This document shows, piece after piece, positions 46,141 through 56,651 of a stretch of DNA of 64,000 bases. Source of the stretch: Temnopleurus reevesii. Taxonomy: Eukaryota > Echinodermata > Echinoidea > Temnopleuroida > Temnopleuridae. A model generated the notes under the pieces. It saw only the letters and a program-made list of their open reading frames with translations, was not told where the DNA came from and made no database searches. The DNA is taken from positions 29,709 to 93,708 of the forward strand of contig BQKZ01001375.1 of assembly GCA_036244855.1 (NCBI GenBank), given 5' to 3'. Each line of letters opens with the position of its first letter. Positions within the stretch are counted from its first letter, which is position 1. The position numbers and the translations under genes are program-made.

Positions 46141-46389
46141 TTATCTTTACATATACCAGAAGGCTGGTCACTGCTTTGCGAAAGCGTAAAATTGAAGCCG
46201 TACAATATGGCTTAATATTGTACAGCTTAAAACTCTCATATAGATAATAATACTACATATGTAGTAAAGTATAAACCACAATATAATGAAAGGAATATTT
46301 TAGAGAGAGTGAGCTAAATTGCTAAAAAAATGGATTTCACTGGAGATGAAAAATTAGAAGTCTCATGAAATCGGCATTCTCGCACAAAG

Positions 46390-46885
46390 GTTGCAAATTT
46401 TGGTTACCAGGCGCAATGCTGAGCAAAACTCGAAAAGGTGCAATATAACACCCTTTTGATGTACATGATCAACAACAAGAGAATACAAACCCAAAGACAA
46501 TGCAAACTATCTAACTACACGCTAAGCAACAAGAAAATACATAAAATATGTAAACTACCGAAATAACAGGCAATATTGTACCTTTTGACAGCATCCAGCG
46601 GACACTGTATAAGATCACGGAGTCATTGTTTCATACATTTCAAAATCACCATCGTTTTGGGCATGGCACGATCGAATATTAAAAGCTACAATCACGCAAT
46701 TCAACATCCTCAAAGGCGTATATAGGCTCGAATCTTCGGAGCACTCCGTAAAGTATGTGGTACGATTTTCGCCCTAATGGTGCAATATAGAACAAAAAGG
46801 GGCTCCTAGTGTTGAATCTATTAGCACCTTTAAACATGTTAAAGGAGCGCGTTACACCTATAGCACATATTTTAGTGTGTGGCAG
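46390..46885. repeat. Family N-like GGTGCAATATAACACC region
   Basis: aaaggtgcaatataacaccc at about 46435, ccctaatggtgcaatatag near 46773 and tagcacctttaaacatg near 46828 resemble the foldback at 15653-15750. One or two decayed elements; boundaries not resolved. Confidence 0.45.
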
Positions 46886-47010
46886 CCTTCTTACCAATAA
46901 ATGGATGTAAATGACATGACAGTATCTAAATGCCTATTTATTTCTCAGGATAGTAGGTATCAGTGCAGAGCTGTATAAAAATGCATAAACGTCTATCCCA
47001 CGCAACTTAT

Positions 47011-47265
47011 GTTCAGGCCGACTCACACCTTTGCGTTATTAGCATCCGTCGGCCCAGCGTATTTGAAAATTAACGCTCCCTTGACATGCTTGACGCACAA
47101 AGACGCAGGTCATACGGTGGACTGACGCTCGGTACGCTTCCTGAGCGCAAGCCAAACGTCAGTCCACCGTCTGATCAGCGTATGCTGTGCGTCCAGGGAG
47201 CGTTTTCAATGAAAAATACGGTGGGCCAACGCATGCTTAAGCGCAAAGATATGAGTCGGCCTTTG
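47011..47265. mobile_element. Foldback element, family A, copy 4
   Basis: Left end caggccgactcacacctttg and right end aaagatatgagtcggccttt. Inner cggtggactgacgctcgg / aacgtcagtccaccgtct pairs almost perfectly. Confidence 0.85.
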
Positions 47266-48264
47266 TATAAGTATAAATTCAGGAGTGCTTGACGCTAGAC
47301 ATACCTCGTTCTAGATCCCATGACTTTTAAATCTGAATATTCCGTTTAATCTCTGTCGCGTGGCTACCCCCACAAGAAGATACCGTCATTATAATATAAT
47401 TCCTCCGCATGCTGCATATTTATTTGTAATCTCCCGGATAAGCATAATACAAATATAGTCACAGAGCTTCGAACACATTATGAGAAGATCGGGGATTACC
47501 TTTCACGCATAATTTGGCTAAAATACAGTCTCCATCGCTCATGCAACATAAACAACAAATGTTTAACGGAACAAAACTATGAGGTGAATCACATGTGCTA
47601 TGGCCACAATCGCATTATTTCGCATGCTGACTCTTCTTTTGTGGTACAAGGGAACATTAATTTACATTTAAGCTTAACTTTTACATGGAATGACAATACC
47701 ACATGAGGAAAAGAGTAATTTTTGTATATACAATATTCTGTGAATGATTTGCCTAGCATTGATTGAATATATTAAAGAGTTTAAACATCCTTCATCAGAA
47801 ATACTTCAGATATAACGTTTTGATCTCAATTGGATGTCTAATGTAAATAAAAAGGAAAAACTTGCGAATTCTCTGGTGTAGAAATTCCGATACCGACACT
47901 TTTCAAACCGGAGAGCCGGTCGCGTAAGAAACGTATACTGTTAGTTGGTCACTGTCATTATGTTAGCCTTTACTTTAAACTAACACGATAAGAATTTTAC
48001 AAGTCGCTTAGAGACTGTCACTAATTAACATGCAAAAATGTAGTTCAAATTGACTGTAATTCCGTTACCTTCTATGTGAAATCGCCCATAGCTGAATAAA
48101 CCTCTGTGTGCTATAAATTGCATTCCTAAGCACCATAACACAAGCAAACGGATTTGCAGCATTTTAATGAACTAACAAACTTTCCACAAGCTCTAGTAAT
48201 TAATTAAAAACACATCCTGGACGGCTGTGAGTTTACTTTGATCTTTCACGGAGGTCAGACCCTG
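47266..48264. other. Unassigned stretch
   Basis: No gene recognised. Confidence 0.4.
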
Positions 48265-48392
48265 CCCCCGTTACATAAATATTTCAAATCAATCGTATGA
48301 TTGATATCAATTGCATTTCTATGGGAACTCATGAACTAAAGTTTGCGATTTATCGCAAAAGGGACTGTATCTCTCTTATGTTAAGGGGCCCT
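48265..48392. mobile_element. Foldback element, family D, copy
   Basis: Left part cccccgttacataaatattt and right end tcttatgttaaggggccctg. The core has aatcgtatgattgatat and tttctatgggaactcatg, as in other D copies. Confidence 0.7.
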
Positions 48393-48890
48393 GGCATGGT
48401 CAAGCATGTCTAGTGAGGCGAAAAACGGAATAATGAATCGCCCTTAGGTGTTATCTTTGTAACGAGATGATGAGCAAGCTTTTGAATAGTATAAGTATCA
48501 CGTGACCAATTAGGTAATTGAAAAACGCAGATAGGCATGTGATGTCAGGTGACGGGTCAACAATCGCAACAGAAATGATTTTTGTTTAGTTTTGCAAACC
48601 AACCTTTAAATTGAATTCAAAATCTGAGATAATTTGCTTAATGCAATGATGTTTGATATTTGTAATTAACAAAATGTTGATATTGATACATTGTCATTTC
48701 TAATTTCCTATTATATATTATAAAGATGATTATATATTGTATATTATATAATATAGAACGGTGTCTCCACAGTGACGGTAACATAATTACAAGTCATTTC
48801 ATGCTACATTGTTTGTTTGTTAAAGCGCAATGACTCTCAGGGACCAGTATACAGGTAACTCTTAAATGCTAACATATAGGAAAGAATAAC
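48393..48890. other. Unassigned stretch
   Basis: No gene recognised. A TATAT-rich patch lies at about 48711-48752. Confidence 0.4.
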
Positions 48891-48941
48891 AATTGAATGA
48901 TTTTTGTGAATTTATCCACCCAACACAAAAATCATTCAATT
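48891..48941. other. Perfect 18-bp-arm hairpin
   Basis: Arms aattgaatgatttttgtg and cacaaaaatcattcaatt are exact reverse complements around a 15-base loop. Small palindrome of unknown role. Confidence 0.8.
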
Positions 48942-48994
48942 AATATTTACGCAGTACCTGCTGCTATAACACGAATCGAGACCGCCACTTCCAT

Positions 48995-49150
48995 CGGCTC
49001 TCGGTGTTCTAGTGGTAAGACACCTGTCTAGTCATCAGGAGATCGTGGGTTCGATTCCTACCCGAGAATGCCTGAGATTTTTTTTCTCAGCTTCTCGGTA
49101 AAGCACTGTCAATCAGTGTTAAACCAAGTTGTGATAAGGCAAGAATTATT
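48995..49150 (+). mobile_element. tRNA-Thr(AGT)-derived SINE
   Basis: The tRNA-like part (about 48998-49070) has tctcgg/ccgaga acceptor pairing, an A-box-like gttctagtggtaagaca, an anticodon arm cctgtctagtcatcagg whose loop reads AGT, and a B box gtgggttcgattcctac. The block cctgtctagt...caggagatc is close to animal tRNA-Thr(AGT) as I remember it. It is followed by cctgagattttttttctcag and a body, so it is a SINE and not a tRNA gene. Partner copy at 57200-57326. Confidence 0.7.
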
Positions 49151-49860
49151 CAATTAGGAAAGAATAAGATTTTGAAATTGTCTACTGGAACGGCTCGAAT
49201 GCATGACAAATGTCGGTAACGAAATTACAACAAAAGATCTGCCGGCTTATTTGGGCTAATTCATATCTTATAACATGAAATATTATATCAAGCATATATC
49301 TAAAGAAACAATGTCAAACTCTGTTATATACTTTAATAGATTATATAGGAAAATATGGTATCCAAGAAGTATTTGGTCCTTTCAAGATTTTTCAAAAAGA
49401 ATTTTTGTCATGTGGAATCGCCCAGAAGTTCCAATGTTAGAATCAGGGGGGGGGGGGGGCAGTAAAACTCATCACTTTCGTGCATCATACTCTCTTTGCA
49501 AGTCAAATGTATTCAACATGACGGTATGTATTCTACATGAAGGAACCTTAGATCTTTAAGATGCAAAAAAGTGTCATCGACCCTCTTTTTAGCATTCTTC
49601 TAATGCAAAGATGAAACTGTAAGCCGCCGAAGTTGGTCTCGAAGAAAGGTGTAGGGGATATGCAGTGCTTCCTAATGCCGTACTGAATTTAACCCACTAA
49701 TTACTGAAATATGATATCTGTATAGCGTTTGTACGTGAATTACCAGAGAGAAGCATTGGAAGGGTTAACTCGGTTGGAGGAGAGAGACACTTATCTGTCT
49801 GGTCATAATGGGTGTCGCATATTTACACAAGGTATGAACATTGGACGCCAAATAACAGTG
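49151..49860. other. Unassigned stretch
   Basis: No gene recognised. A G homopolymer lies at about 49447-49459. Confidence 0.4.
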
Positions 49861-49965
49861 AGAGGGGGCAACAGATAGAAAGGGATAGAGAGAGAGAGAC
49901 AAGAAGAAGAAAAAGGAGGGATGGCTATGAAGGAGGATGAATAAAGAAGAAGAAGACGAAGAAGC
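49861..49965. repeat. Purine-rich GA/GAA tract
   Basis: Imperfect gaga and gaagaag runs. Confidence 0.7.
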
Positions 49966-51405
49966 GGTAGGGATGATGGCCTCGGAATTTGCATTGTCCC
50001 TTACTGAGGCACGTTTTTGACCAAAACACATGCAGATAAGTTTTTGCTGAGGTTTTATTTTCCATAATTTCGCAACCCTGAATCGAATAGAACGTTCACT
50101 TCATACATGCCCATAAAACTATTTACGATTATCTTTCAAAAATGTGAAAATAACGACCCGTTAATATGTAAGAATGTCTAAAATTCAGCAAAGTCACCGA
50201 AATACGTGTATGACTGTTCAAAGAATGTGTTTTTTTACAGGAGATGAATCAATATGTCAAAGCATCGTAAAAGTCCTTCTAAAAAAGGAATGTTTTATGA
50301 TTTAGTAATTGTTTTTATTATTTCCATATAAACATAATGTACAAAAATTATCATTTGAAAGCAGCGCAAAAGATTGTCTGAAATAAACATAAGGTTTTCA
50401 ATACATTATTATGCAAACTTCAGCTACTCTATACGACCCTGTAATTACGAAGACGGAATTTTAATAAAACTTTGCCAAGAGATGAAGTTAAATTTTTCTC
50501 CCTGTCATCACCATATAGTTAACATTCTTAAAGCATACTTTAAAACATACACCACATTGCAATTTAAGGAGTAGGCATTGCATCGTAAGCCGGCTAAACC
50601 CGTGATCGAATTCTGATACCATCCTCCCTCCACTATCAGATAACCACCATCCATATAGGGCAGTCACACCAACAGACTGATCCCACCCTGCTCTCAAACC
50701 GCATCAACAAAATTGTAGTTTTTTATGTCTTATTCCGTTTGAAATCTGATCTTTGAAGGGTATTTCTCTTAATCTCAATTCTACAAATTCATAAATTATA
50801 CAATTGTTTATACCTTAAAGTGGTTTCTACATTTTTGTTCTTGTAAGTTTATCTTAATGACTCTAATTTCAATATAATACAGAATTTTCAATTTACTAGA
50901 TTACTATAGTTCATTTAGTTTTCTTTTTGGCTTCTATCATTTCAAGCTATTATTAACTTACGATAGTTGGCCCCTGTATTTATGATATTTCTGTTTATTA
51001 TTCTAAGGAAAAAAATACATCTACTTGTTTGTTTGTATAAGTTATAATTTTGTGAATTTTTACTTTTTTGTTGAATAAATGAAGAATCCTCTGTTAAAAA
51101 AACACGCAGATTTACATAGGTCATGATCCGAAGCTAAGATAATTCAGTTTGACAGAAGGGCGGGATCAGCCTGTATGTGTGAATGTCCCCATATCTAAAG
51201 AAGATACACGGAATCTTATAACAACACATAGTAACTCCAAAGAGTTGATGTGACGGGGGAGGTTTATCTGGGTACATTCATTTAAGCATGGTGAACGTTC
51301 CATAGAGAGCGAGTGATAAGCTAAAGATTGACATGCTGTCGATGGATGCGGGCGGGAGGGGGAGGGGTAACTGTCATTTCACGTCTGTTCCATCAGAAAT
51401 AATTA
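49966..51405. other. Unassigned stretch
   Basis: 1.4 kb, no gene recognised. Confidence 0.4.
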
Positions 51406-51500
51406 AAAAAAAATAATAATAATTCATGGGTCTTATATAGCGCTTTTTCCATCCTAAGATATTCAAGGTGCTCAGAGCAAATTGCTTTGGAGTAGTAAGC
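51406..51500 (-). mobile_element. SINE 3' fragment (main family)
   Basis: aataataattcatgggtctt, then atatagcgctttttcc and aaggtgctcagagc, resemble the reversed SINE end (gagcac...gcgctatataaat plus ATT tail). Confidence 0.45.
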
Positions 51501-51889
51501 AGACGGTGTAAGATGTATTAATAATGGCGATTTAATGACAATACTTATAAACAAAAACAAAATATGTATATCGCGCACACCCCATATAGTACACACTAAA
51601 ATGAAAAGAAAGATTTAAAAAAAAGTTTTACTGAGAATAATTGGGCAAGTTCTACATTCGACTGATATTTCATCTTTTAAATTCAAGTAAAAAAGAGCTT
51701 GAGTTTTCGATCCTTGCAAAATCTTAATCATGAGTATTTTTTTTTGTTTACTTAGGCGTTTCTTTGACGTGTAAAATACAACGATTGATATTAGTTTTGC
51801 TATTTAGTACGTGCTTTCGACATATTATTTCAGAAATGACAACTTTGATTTATTTTAAATGGTATTCTAACTACCCTACATAATTTCAG

Positions 51890-52225
51890 TTCAAGTGTCA
51901 CCAACCACCAGCATATCCCACGGGACAGACTTTATGCAGTGCAAATACGTCAGTGATAAATTGAACTGTTGTTACCCAAGATATACAACTGGACGGTATT
52001 AGATGAAAATACGTGGTGCTATAACATGGTGTATAACTCAACACCAGCCAGACACATCACACGCGACAGACTTTATACACTGCAAAAATAGCGCCGGTAT
52101 TAAATTTAACTGGTATTATCCGAAATAAGTACCGGAAAGGTATTGAATTCATGATGTATTCAAAACCAGACCTGTATCTACATCGGATGACACCCGTTGA
52201 ATTTAACACCGACGTTTTCGCACAG
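51890..52225. repeat. Duplicated block with CACCAGC and cagactttat motifs
   Basis: accaccagcatatcccacgg...acagactttatgcagtgcaa (from 51903) and acaccagccagacacatcac...acagactttatacactgcaa (from 52040) are two copies about 142 bp apart. Short accggt/gacacc motifs in both orientations follow. Confidence 0.5.
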
Positions 52226-52251
52226 GTGGACCTGTGCGCTATACAAGTAGC

Positions 52252-52292
52252 CACTATTATTATTATTATCATTATTATTATTATTATTATAT
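52252..52292. repeat. (ATT)n microsatellite
   Basis: Short, nearly pure ATT run. Confidence 0.8.
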
Positions 52293-52439
52293 TTGAAAAA
52301 AATGAGGGTGAGGGTTCACCTATAATATGAAAGACGTTCTCAAGACAAAGATAAAGAGAAGATTGACATGTCGCTAAGGGGATAGAAGAAGGGATGCTAT
52401 CCACTATCATCTTTCCACCACCACCACCACCAGACCACC

Positions 52440-52600
52440 AGTTATCCATCTACCACGCGCGAGAGAAGAAGCTCTGACAGCAGATGATGAAGAGGCGGAG
52501 GAGAGCGAGAGCAAACACTCGCCTCCCTACTCCTCACGCACTTAGTAACCGCGCCGCGGCGTCCTAACCAATTAACGCGTTATGATAAACAGAAAGAACA
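52440..52600. other. Local CpG-richer segment
   Basis: Contains gcgcgagagaag, ggcggaggagagcgagagc, cgcgccgcggcg and acgcgtt. It stands out from its AT-rich neighbourhood. No gene recognised; could be a promoter, an exon or a repeat. Confidence 0.35.
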
Positions 52601-52658
52601 CAAGCAAACATCGCAGCGCAATCGTCCTTACTTCACACGTTATTGATGGACCCAGTGA

Positions 52659-52919
52659 TAAAGGCCGATTCACACCTTTGCTTCTTTAACCTGCATCGCC
52701 CAAGTATTTTTTTTTTCATTAAGAACCCTCCCTGGACGCACGAAGACGCCGGTCATACGATGGACTGATTTTCGTCGTAAGGTCCTTGAGCGCAACCCGA
52801 ACGTCAGTCCATTGTCAGATAAGCGTTTGATGCGCGCTCGGGGACTGTTTTTTGGTTTAATTTTCACAAACCCTTGTCCGACGCGGAGTAAAAATGCAAA
52901 TGTGTGAGTCGGCCTTTAA
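52659..52919. mobile_element. Foldback element, family A, copy 5
   Basis: Left end taaaggccgattcacacc, right end atgtgtgagtcggcctttaa. Inner cgatggactgattttcg / aacgtcagtccattgtc. Confidence 0.85.
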
Positions 52920-53064
52920 GCAGTACGAACATTCATCTCTATTGATAAGCCTGCTTGGAATATTTGGGTTGATCTGTCAAGGACGAAGATTTGGGGATGA
53001 TGGGCATGGTCTTGAAAGCTAAAACAAATGACGAGTCAATACCCAATCGACAGGTTTGCGAATG

Positions 53065-53205
53065 TTTTCCACTGGATTTTTCTCTATATTTTCCTTTGAA
53101 TTTTCCTTTAGATTTTCCTTTAAATTTTCCTTTAGATATTCCTATGAATTTTCCTTTAAATTTCCCTAAAGATTTTCCTTTAGAATTCCCTTTTGATTTC
53201 AATAA
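53065..53205 (+). repeat. 12-bp minisatellite (ttttcctttaga-like)
   Basis: About eleven degenerate units of ttttccttt(a/g)(a/g)a. Because the period is a multiple of three, both strands stay open and give periodic peptides (FPLDFPLN on plus, GKFKGKSK on minus). Nothing suggests translation beyond this. Confidence 0.75.
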
Positions 53206-54991
53206 AAGGTAACAGAGCGATAACGTCCTCACAGTTTTTGTTTTAGTAAGGAAAAAATATATGGCATTTTATTACATTACAAGAGATTCATACTAGAATC
53301 CATGCTGAAAAAACTTCTTCGCCAAAGTGCATGAATGAGATAAATATATGGTTGTAGGATAATGATATATTCCGGTACCTGACTAGACGCTAGTCTTTCG
53401 ATGACAATGCATATTGTAAATGTTTTGGGTTTAACAGTATGGGGGTATAACATGAACTGCAGCAGTAGAAACACAAATGCATCAATCGGGAAAAGTTCCA
53501 GCAGGATATATCGCATACATTCAAACATGCTTGCTGAACCTCGTTATTTGAAAATATGAACATTTGTATTTAAATGTTAGCATGTCACAATATCTGAAGA
53601 GCGTTTAAGTTGATAATCGTCTAGCTACTCCAAGTTTGTGTAGGCGTGGATCACTCGGCTTGATAATTAGTCTCCTTTTCAAAACCAACCAGATCAAATA
53701 AATTTTTTAAAGATTTGACAGGGCAATAATTTCTTCACAATGAATACTACTAACGAATCACCTATGTTTTGTAACTACAGGCCCTAACATGATACATTAC
53801 ACACAAACTGTACAGAGCAAAAATATACAAATTTGTAATACGATGATAAACATATATGCAGTGTTTATGTACAAAAATACTTTGTCATGCTTCGTTGTAA
53901 ACTCGTAATGAAGCATCGCCAATCGTTTTAGCCTGTGAAGTATACGTGACGCGCAATCACAATTTCCCTTTTTCGGGATAACAGCGCACGATTTTGTGAT
54001 TTTACAGGCCATCGCACGTCACAAGCAGGAAATTACATTGGGTGAATTCTTCATGAAACATGACACTCTCAAATAACATTGAGCGTTCAATGAGGCAAAT
54101 GCACTCCCTTGTACTTCAAAGTCGCTCGTTTGTAGGGCTTTCGATCTCATCCGAGCGTTTTTCTATTTAATCTAATGAATCCTGTTAATAGATGAGCTCC
54201 GATCTTTTCCCCCTCTTTAGGCCAGACGTTTTAACATGGTTATGCTGCTTGGAAAGCCGAGCGCAAACCAAATAATGATCAATTTCTGTGTCAGGGCTTC
54301 GGTTTGGTGCGTACGGTCATCATCTTGACGAAGGCGCCCCACGCTTTGGCGGCCTTGAGATGCTTCCCCCGCCAAGTCACTGCACTCTGCCATCCGTCTG
54401 CTCAAGATTATAACAAATCGCAAGCAGTGATGATGTAGATACAAGAAACCCCCTCGGGAAAAAGACAATCGGAGGATCTCTCTTTCCCTCCCTGTCATTA
54501 GATTGTTTTTCATCAGTGCACAGATGCCATGCAAATTAATCGTACCTCGTTTACCCCTCTCGTTCCAGGTTTCAAAACTTAATCAATTTAAACCGTGCAT
54601 GAATCCGTCACTCGCCGGTCGAGAATCTGTGCGTCCACGTTTTTCCACACCACAACAATCAGAGACCCTTTTTAAGGATCATCTTCCTCTGTCACTGTCG
54701 TGTTAGTCTTTGCGGCTTCTTTTGTAAAAATGAGGTCGATATGAAAGTTTAAAAGTCAAACGTCTCTGTCGTTGATCCAACCGAGCGGTTGAACCGAACA
54801 CTACATAACAAAATAAATCACAAAATGTTCTTTCTAAATGAAACTTAGATCATACAGGTACTTACGATATATCATTCTGTGATGCAACGTATGATGGTTT
54901 AACCCATTTGATACGGGAACCTAATGGCTCCTTTACACAGTCGATGAGAATATGAGAACACAGTCGTGAACGGGTTAATAAAAATTTCCAT
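53206..54991. other. Downstream flank of the GPCR gene
   Basis: No gene recognised. Some segments (54200-54700) are slightly richer in GC. The 3' UTR of the minus-strand GPCR should lie at the right-hand end. I see no AATAAA on the minus strand close to the stop codon, and the nearest ATTAAA I noticed is about 800 bp downstream (near 54170). Confidence 0.4.
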
Positions 54992-56053
54992 TCAAGCTGA
55001 TTGCTGGATTTTATCATTCCCATTGGTGAGCCGCGTTTCCCGGTAGATACGAGGTCCTGCTGAAACATTCGACGTCTCCAGGTTGGTGTTCTGCGTCGAA
55101 CCCGCCTTCTCATAGCCTTTTTTTGACTTACAAACATTAAAGAAGAGGAACACGTAAGGGTTCGTCGCGCTGTTGCACGAGGCGAACATGGCGAAGATGC
55201 CATAGATGACCATATTAAAGTTGGGCATGTCGACGTATACTCGCAGCAGTTGCATACTGAAAAAGGGAACGTTGCACAAGAGGTATGTGGAGATGATAAC
55301 CATGGTCATCTTAAGCGTCCGCCATCTCGACGTACGCTGCCACTTGGACTTGTTCTTGAACATGGAAGAACCGCCGCCGAGCCAAAGACGAAGGAGTATG
55401 CGAAGGTATGTATAACAAATGATGATGAACGGAATAAGAAAAGCAACAACGGAAATATATGTGACGTAGAGCTTCATGTGCCACTTTGGAAGTTTTTCGA
55501 ACCCAGTCATGCAGTAGAGTTTTCCGTTTTTAAGTTGGTCTTTCCGGAACACGGCTAGCTGGGGTAGCGAGCAGAGCAACGCGGTCAGCCAGGCGACGCC
55601 GATGACCCAGGCTTCTGGTAATGGCTTCTTCAGCGCTTTGATGACCGAATGGTAACGGTCGATGGCAATACCGACCACCATGTTGCTGCTTGCCATCAGG
55701 GCTAAGCTTTCGTAGAGTCGGAAAAGTCTGCACGCTGCATCGCTGGAGCTCCAGACCCGACCTTGCAGTTCCTGGATGAGCTCGCTGAGGATGACGAAGA
55801 TGACGAGGAGATCAGTGGTCGTCAGAGACGTGATGTAGACTTGGATCCTGTTGCGTTCCTTACGATGCTGGTATAACCAGACGTACACTAGCAGATTCCC
55901 CACGAGTCCGATCGTGAAGACGATGGAGAGCGTCGCGATGCGCGTAGCGCTGTCGTACTGCAGTCCCGGCTTGTCGGGCCCGGTCGTGTTGTCGGGGATC
56001 ACCGTCGGGGTGTCCATCCCGTCATCCATGATTGTGATATGCTGGGATTCCAT
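54992..56053 (-). CDS. Class A neuropeptide-type GPCR (vasopressin/oxytocin-, NPS- or GnRH-receptor-like), single exon
   Basis: A plasma-membrane receptor that should bind a peptide outside and couple to G proteins inside; the ligand is unknown. The 353 residues fit the family's length. Seen: N-glycosylation site N22-T-T; TM1 about 39-62 with G52-N53; TM2 about 71-95 with D81; C108 and C181 for the extracellular disulfide; D132-R133-Y134 followed by HSV; W155 in TM4; S162-L163-P164-Q165 after TM4; P208 in TM5; TM6 about 245-272 with C260-N261-V262-P263; TM7 with N294-S295-A296-T297-N298-P299; C308 as a possible palmitoylation site. DRYH, SLPQ and the CNSATNP stretch recall vasopressin-type receptors. 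The start was chosen because the codon just before this ATG is an in-frame TAA. Kozak context at M1 is weak (T at -3); M9 has a better one (A at -3, G at +4). Odd: the TM6 Trp is Asn, and Tyr of NPxxY is Phe (F302). No intron is visible. Subfamily uncertain. Confidence 0.92.
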   Translation of the reverse strand: MESQHITIMDDGMDTPTVIPDNTTGPDKPGLQYDSATRIATLSIVFTIGLVGNLLVYVWLYQHRKERNRIQVYITSLTTTDLLVIFVILSELIQELQGRVWSSSDAACRLFRLYESLALMASSNMVVGIAIDRYHSVIKALKKPLPEAWVIGVAWLTALLCSLPQLAVFRKDQLKNGKLYCMTGFEKLPKWHMKLYVTYISVVAFLIPFIIICYTYLRILLRLWLGGGSSMFKNKSKWQRTSRWRTLKMTMVIISTYLLCNVPFFSMQLLRVYVDMPNFNMVIYGIFAMFASCNSATNPYVFLFFNVCKSKKGYEKAGSTQNTNLETSNVSAGPRIYRETRLTNGNDKIQQSA

Positions 56054-56480
56054 TTACACCCAAGAAATACACCTCAGTCGTCTTTGAAAGTCTCAGAACA
56101 TCGTCCGATGTGTTTGACGATCTTTTTCTACAAACATCAATCCATGTATATTAGTCATTGCAAGATTGTTAATGCGAAAACGAAATCAATCAAGCAAAAG
56201 AATAGTCGTGGATCCAAGTCAAATCAAAGATCATCATTTACTTGATAACTAAAAATCGATGACGATCAGACGATTGTATGTTCGCTTCCAATACTTGCGA
56301 TGTAAAAAAGCTAAATAATGGATTTCGTTTCTCTTCTTCCAGTAAAGGTTCGATGTTTCATGCAAACATTTCACGAGCATATCCAATAATCACGATCGGC
56401 TACGAAGAAGCAATCGGTAAGCAACACACCAAACACGAATGAGACTCTCAATCGAATTAATATCACCAGCTAGGGATGTC
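56054..56480 (-). promoter_or_regulatory. Probable 5' UTR / leader of the GPCR
   Basis: Lies between the receptor start codon and the TATA-like box. If transcription starts about 25-30 bp after the box, the leader is about 400 nt or contains an intron. A possible acceptor (gatgtttgtag, about 56132-56142 on minus) is present but unproven. Confidence 0.35.
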
Positions 56481-56496
56481 CACTTTATATATATGC
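56481..56496 (-). promoter_or_regulatory. TATA-like box upstream of the GPCR
   Basis: The minus strand reads catatatataaagtg, a good TATATAAA match in the right direction, about 430 bp upstream of the start codon. AT-rich DNA gives such matches by chance, so the support is positional. Confidence 0.45.
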
Positions 56497-56651
56497 GTGT
56501 ACATTTCTCCACTAAATCATTCCTCAGCACGCCACGGCGCACGGACGAGAAGTATTCTCACTAGTAAACAAGAGCTTTCTAGTAAGAAGAGCAAGACGCA
56601 GATAGCTCGTGGGAGGGACTCCGCGCAATAGAGATATTAAACACTCCGATG

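Noticed and set aside
48998..49070. Functional tRNA-Thr gene
   Set aside because: The acceptor stem pairs only 6 of 7, the T-stem has a G-T pair, and a SINE body follows; a second copy at 57200 shares the body.
53645..53670. Exact 15-base match (gtggatcactcggct) to the start of 5.8S rRNA as I remember it
   Set aside because: Neighbouring bases do not continue the 5.8S sequence and no ITS or 28S follows. Probably chance or a tiny insert.
55206..55558. Plus-strand frames (69 and 102 codons) opposite the GPCR
   Set aside because: Antisense shadows of the receptor coding sequence.
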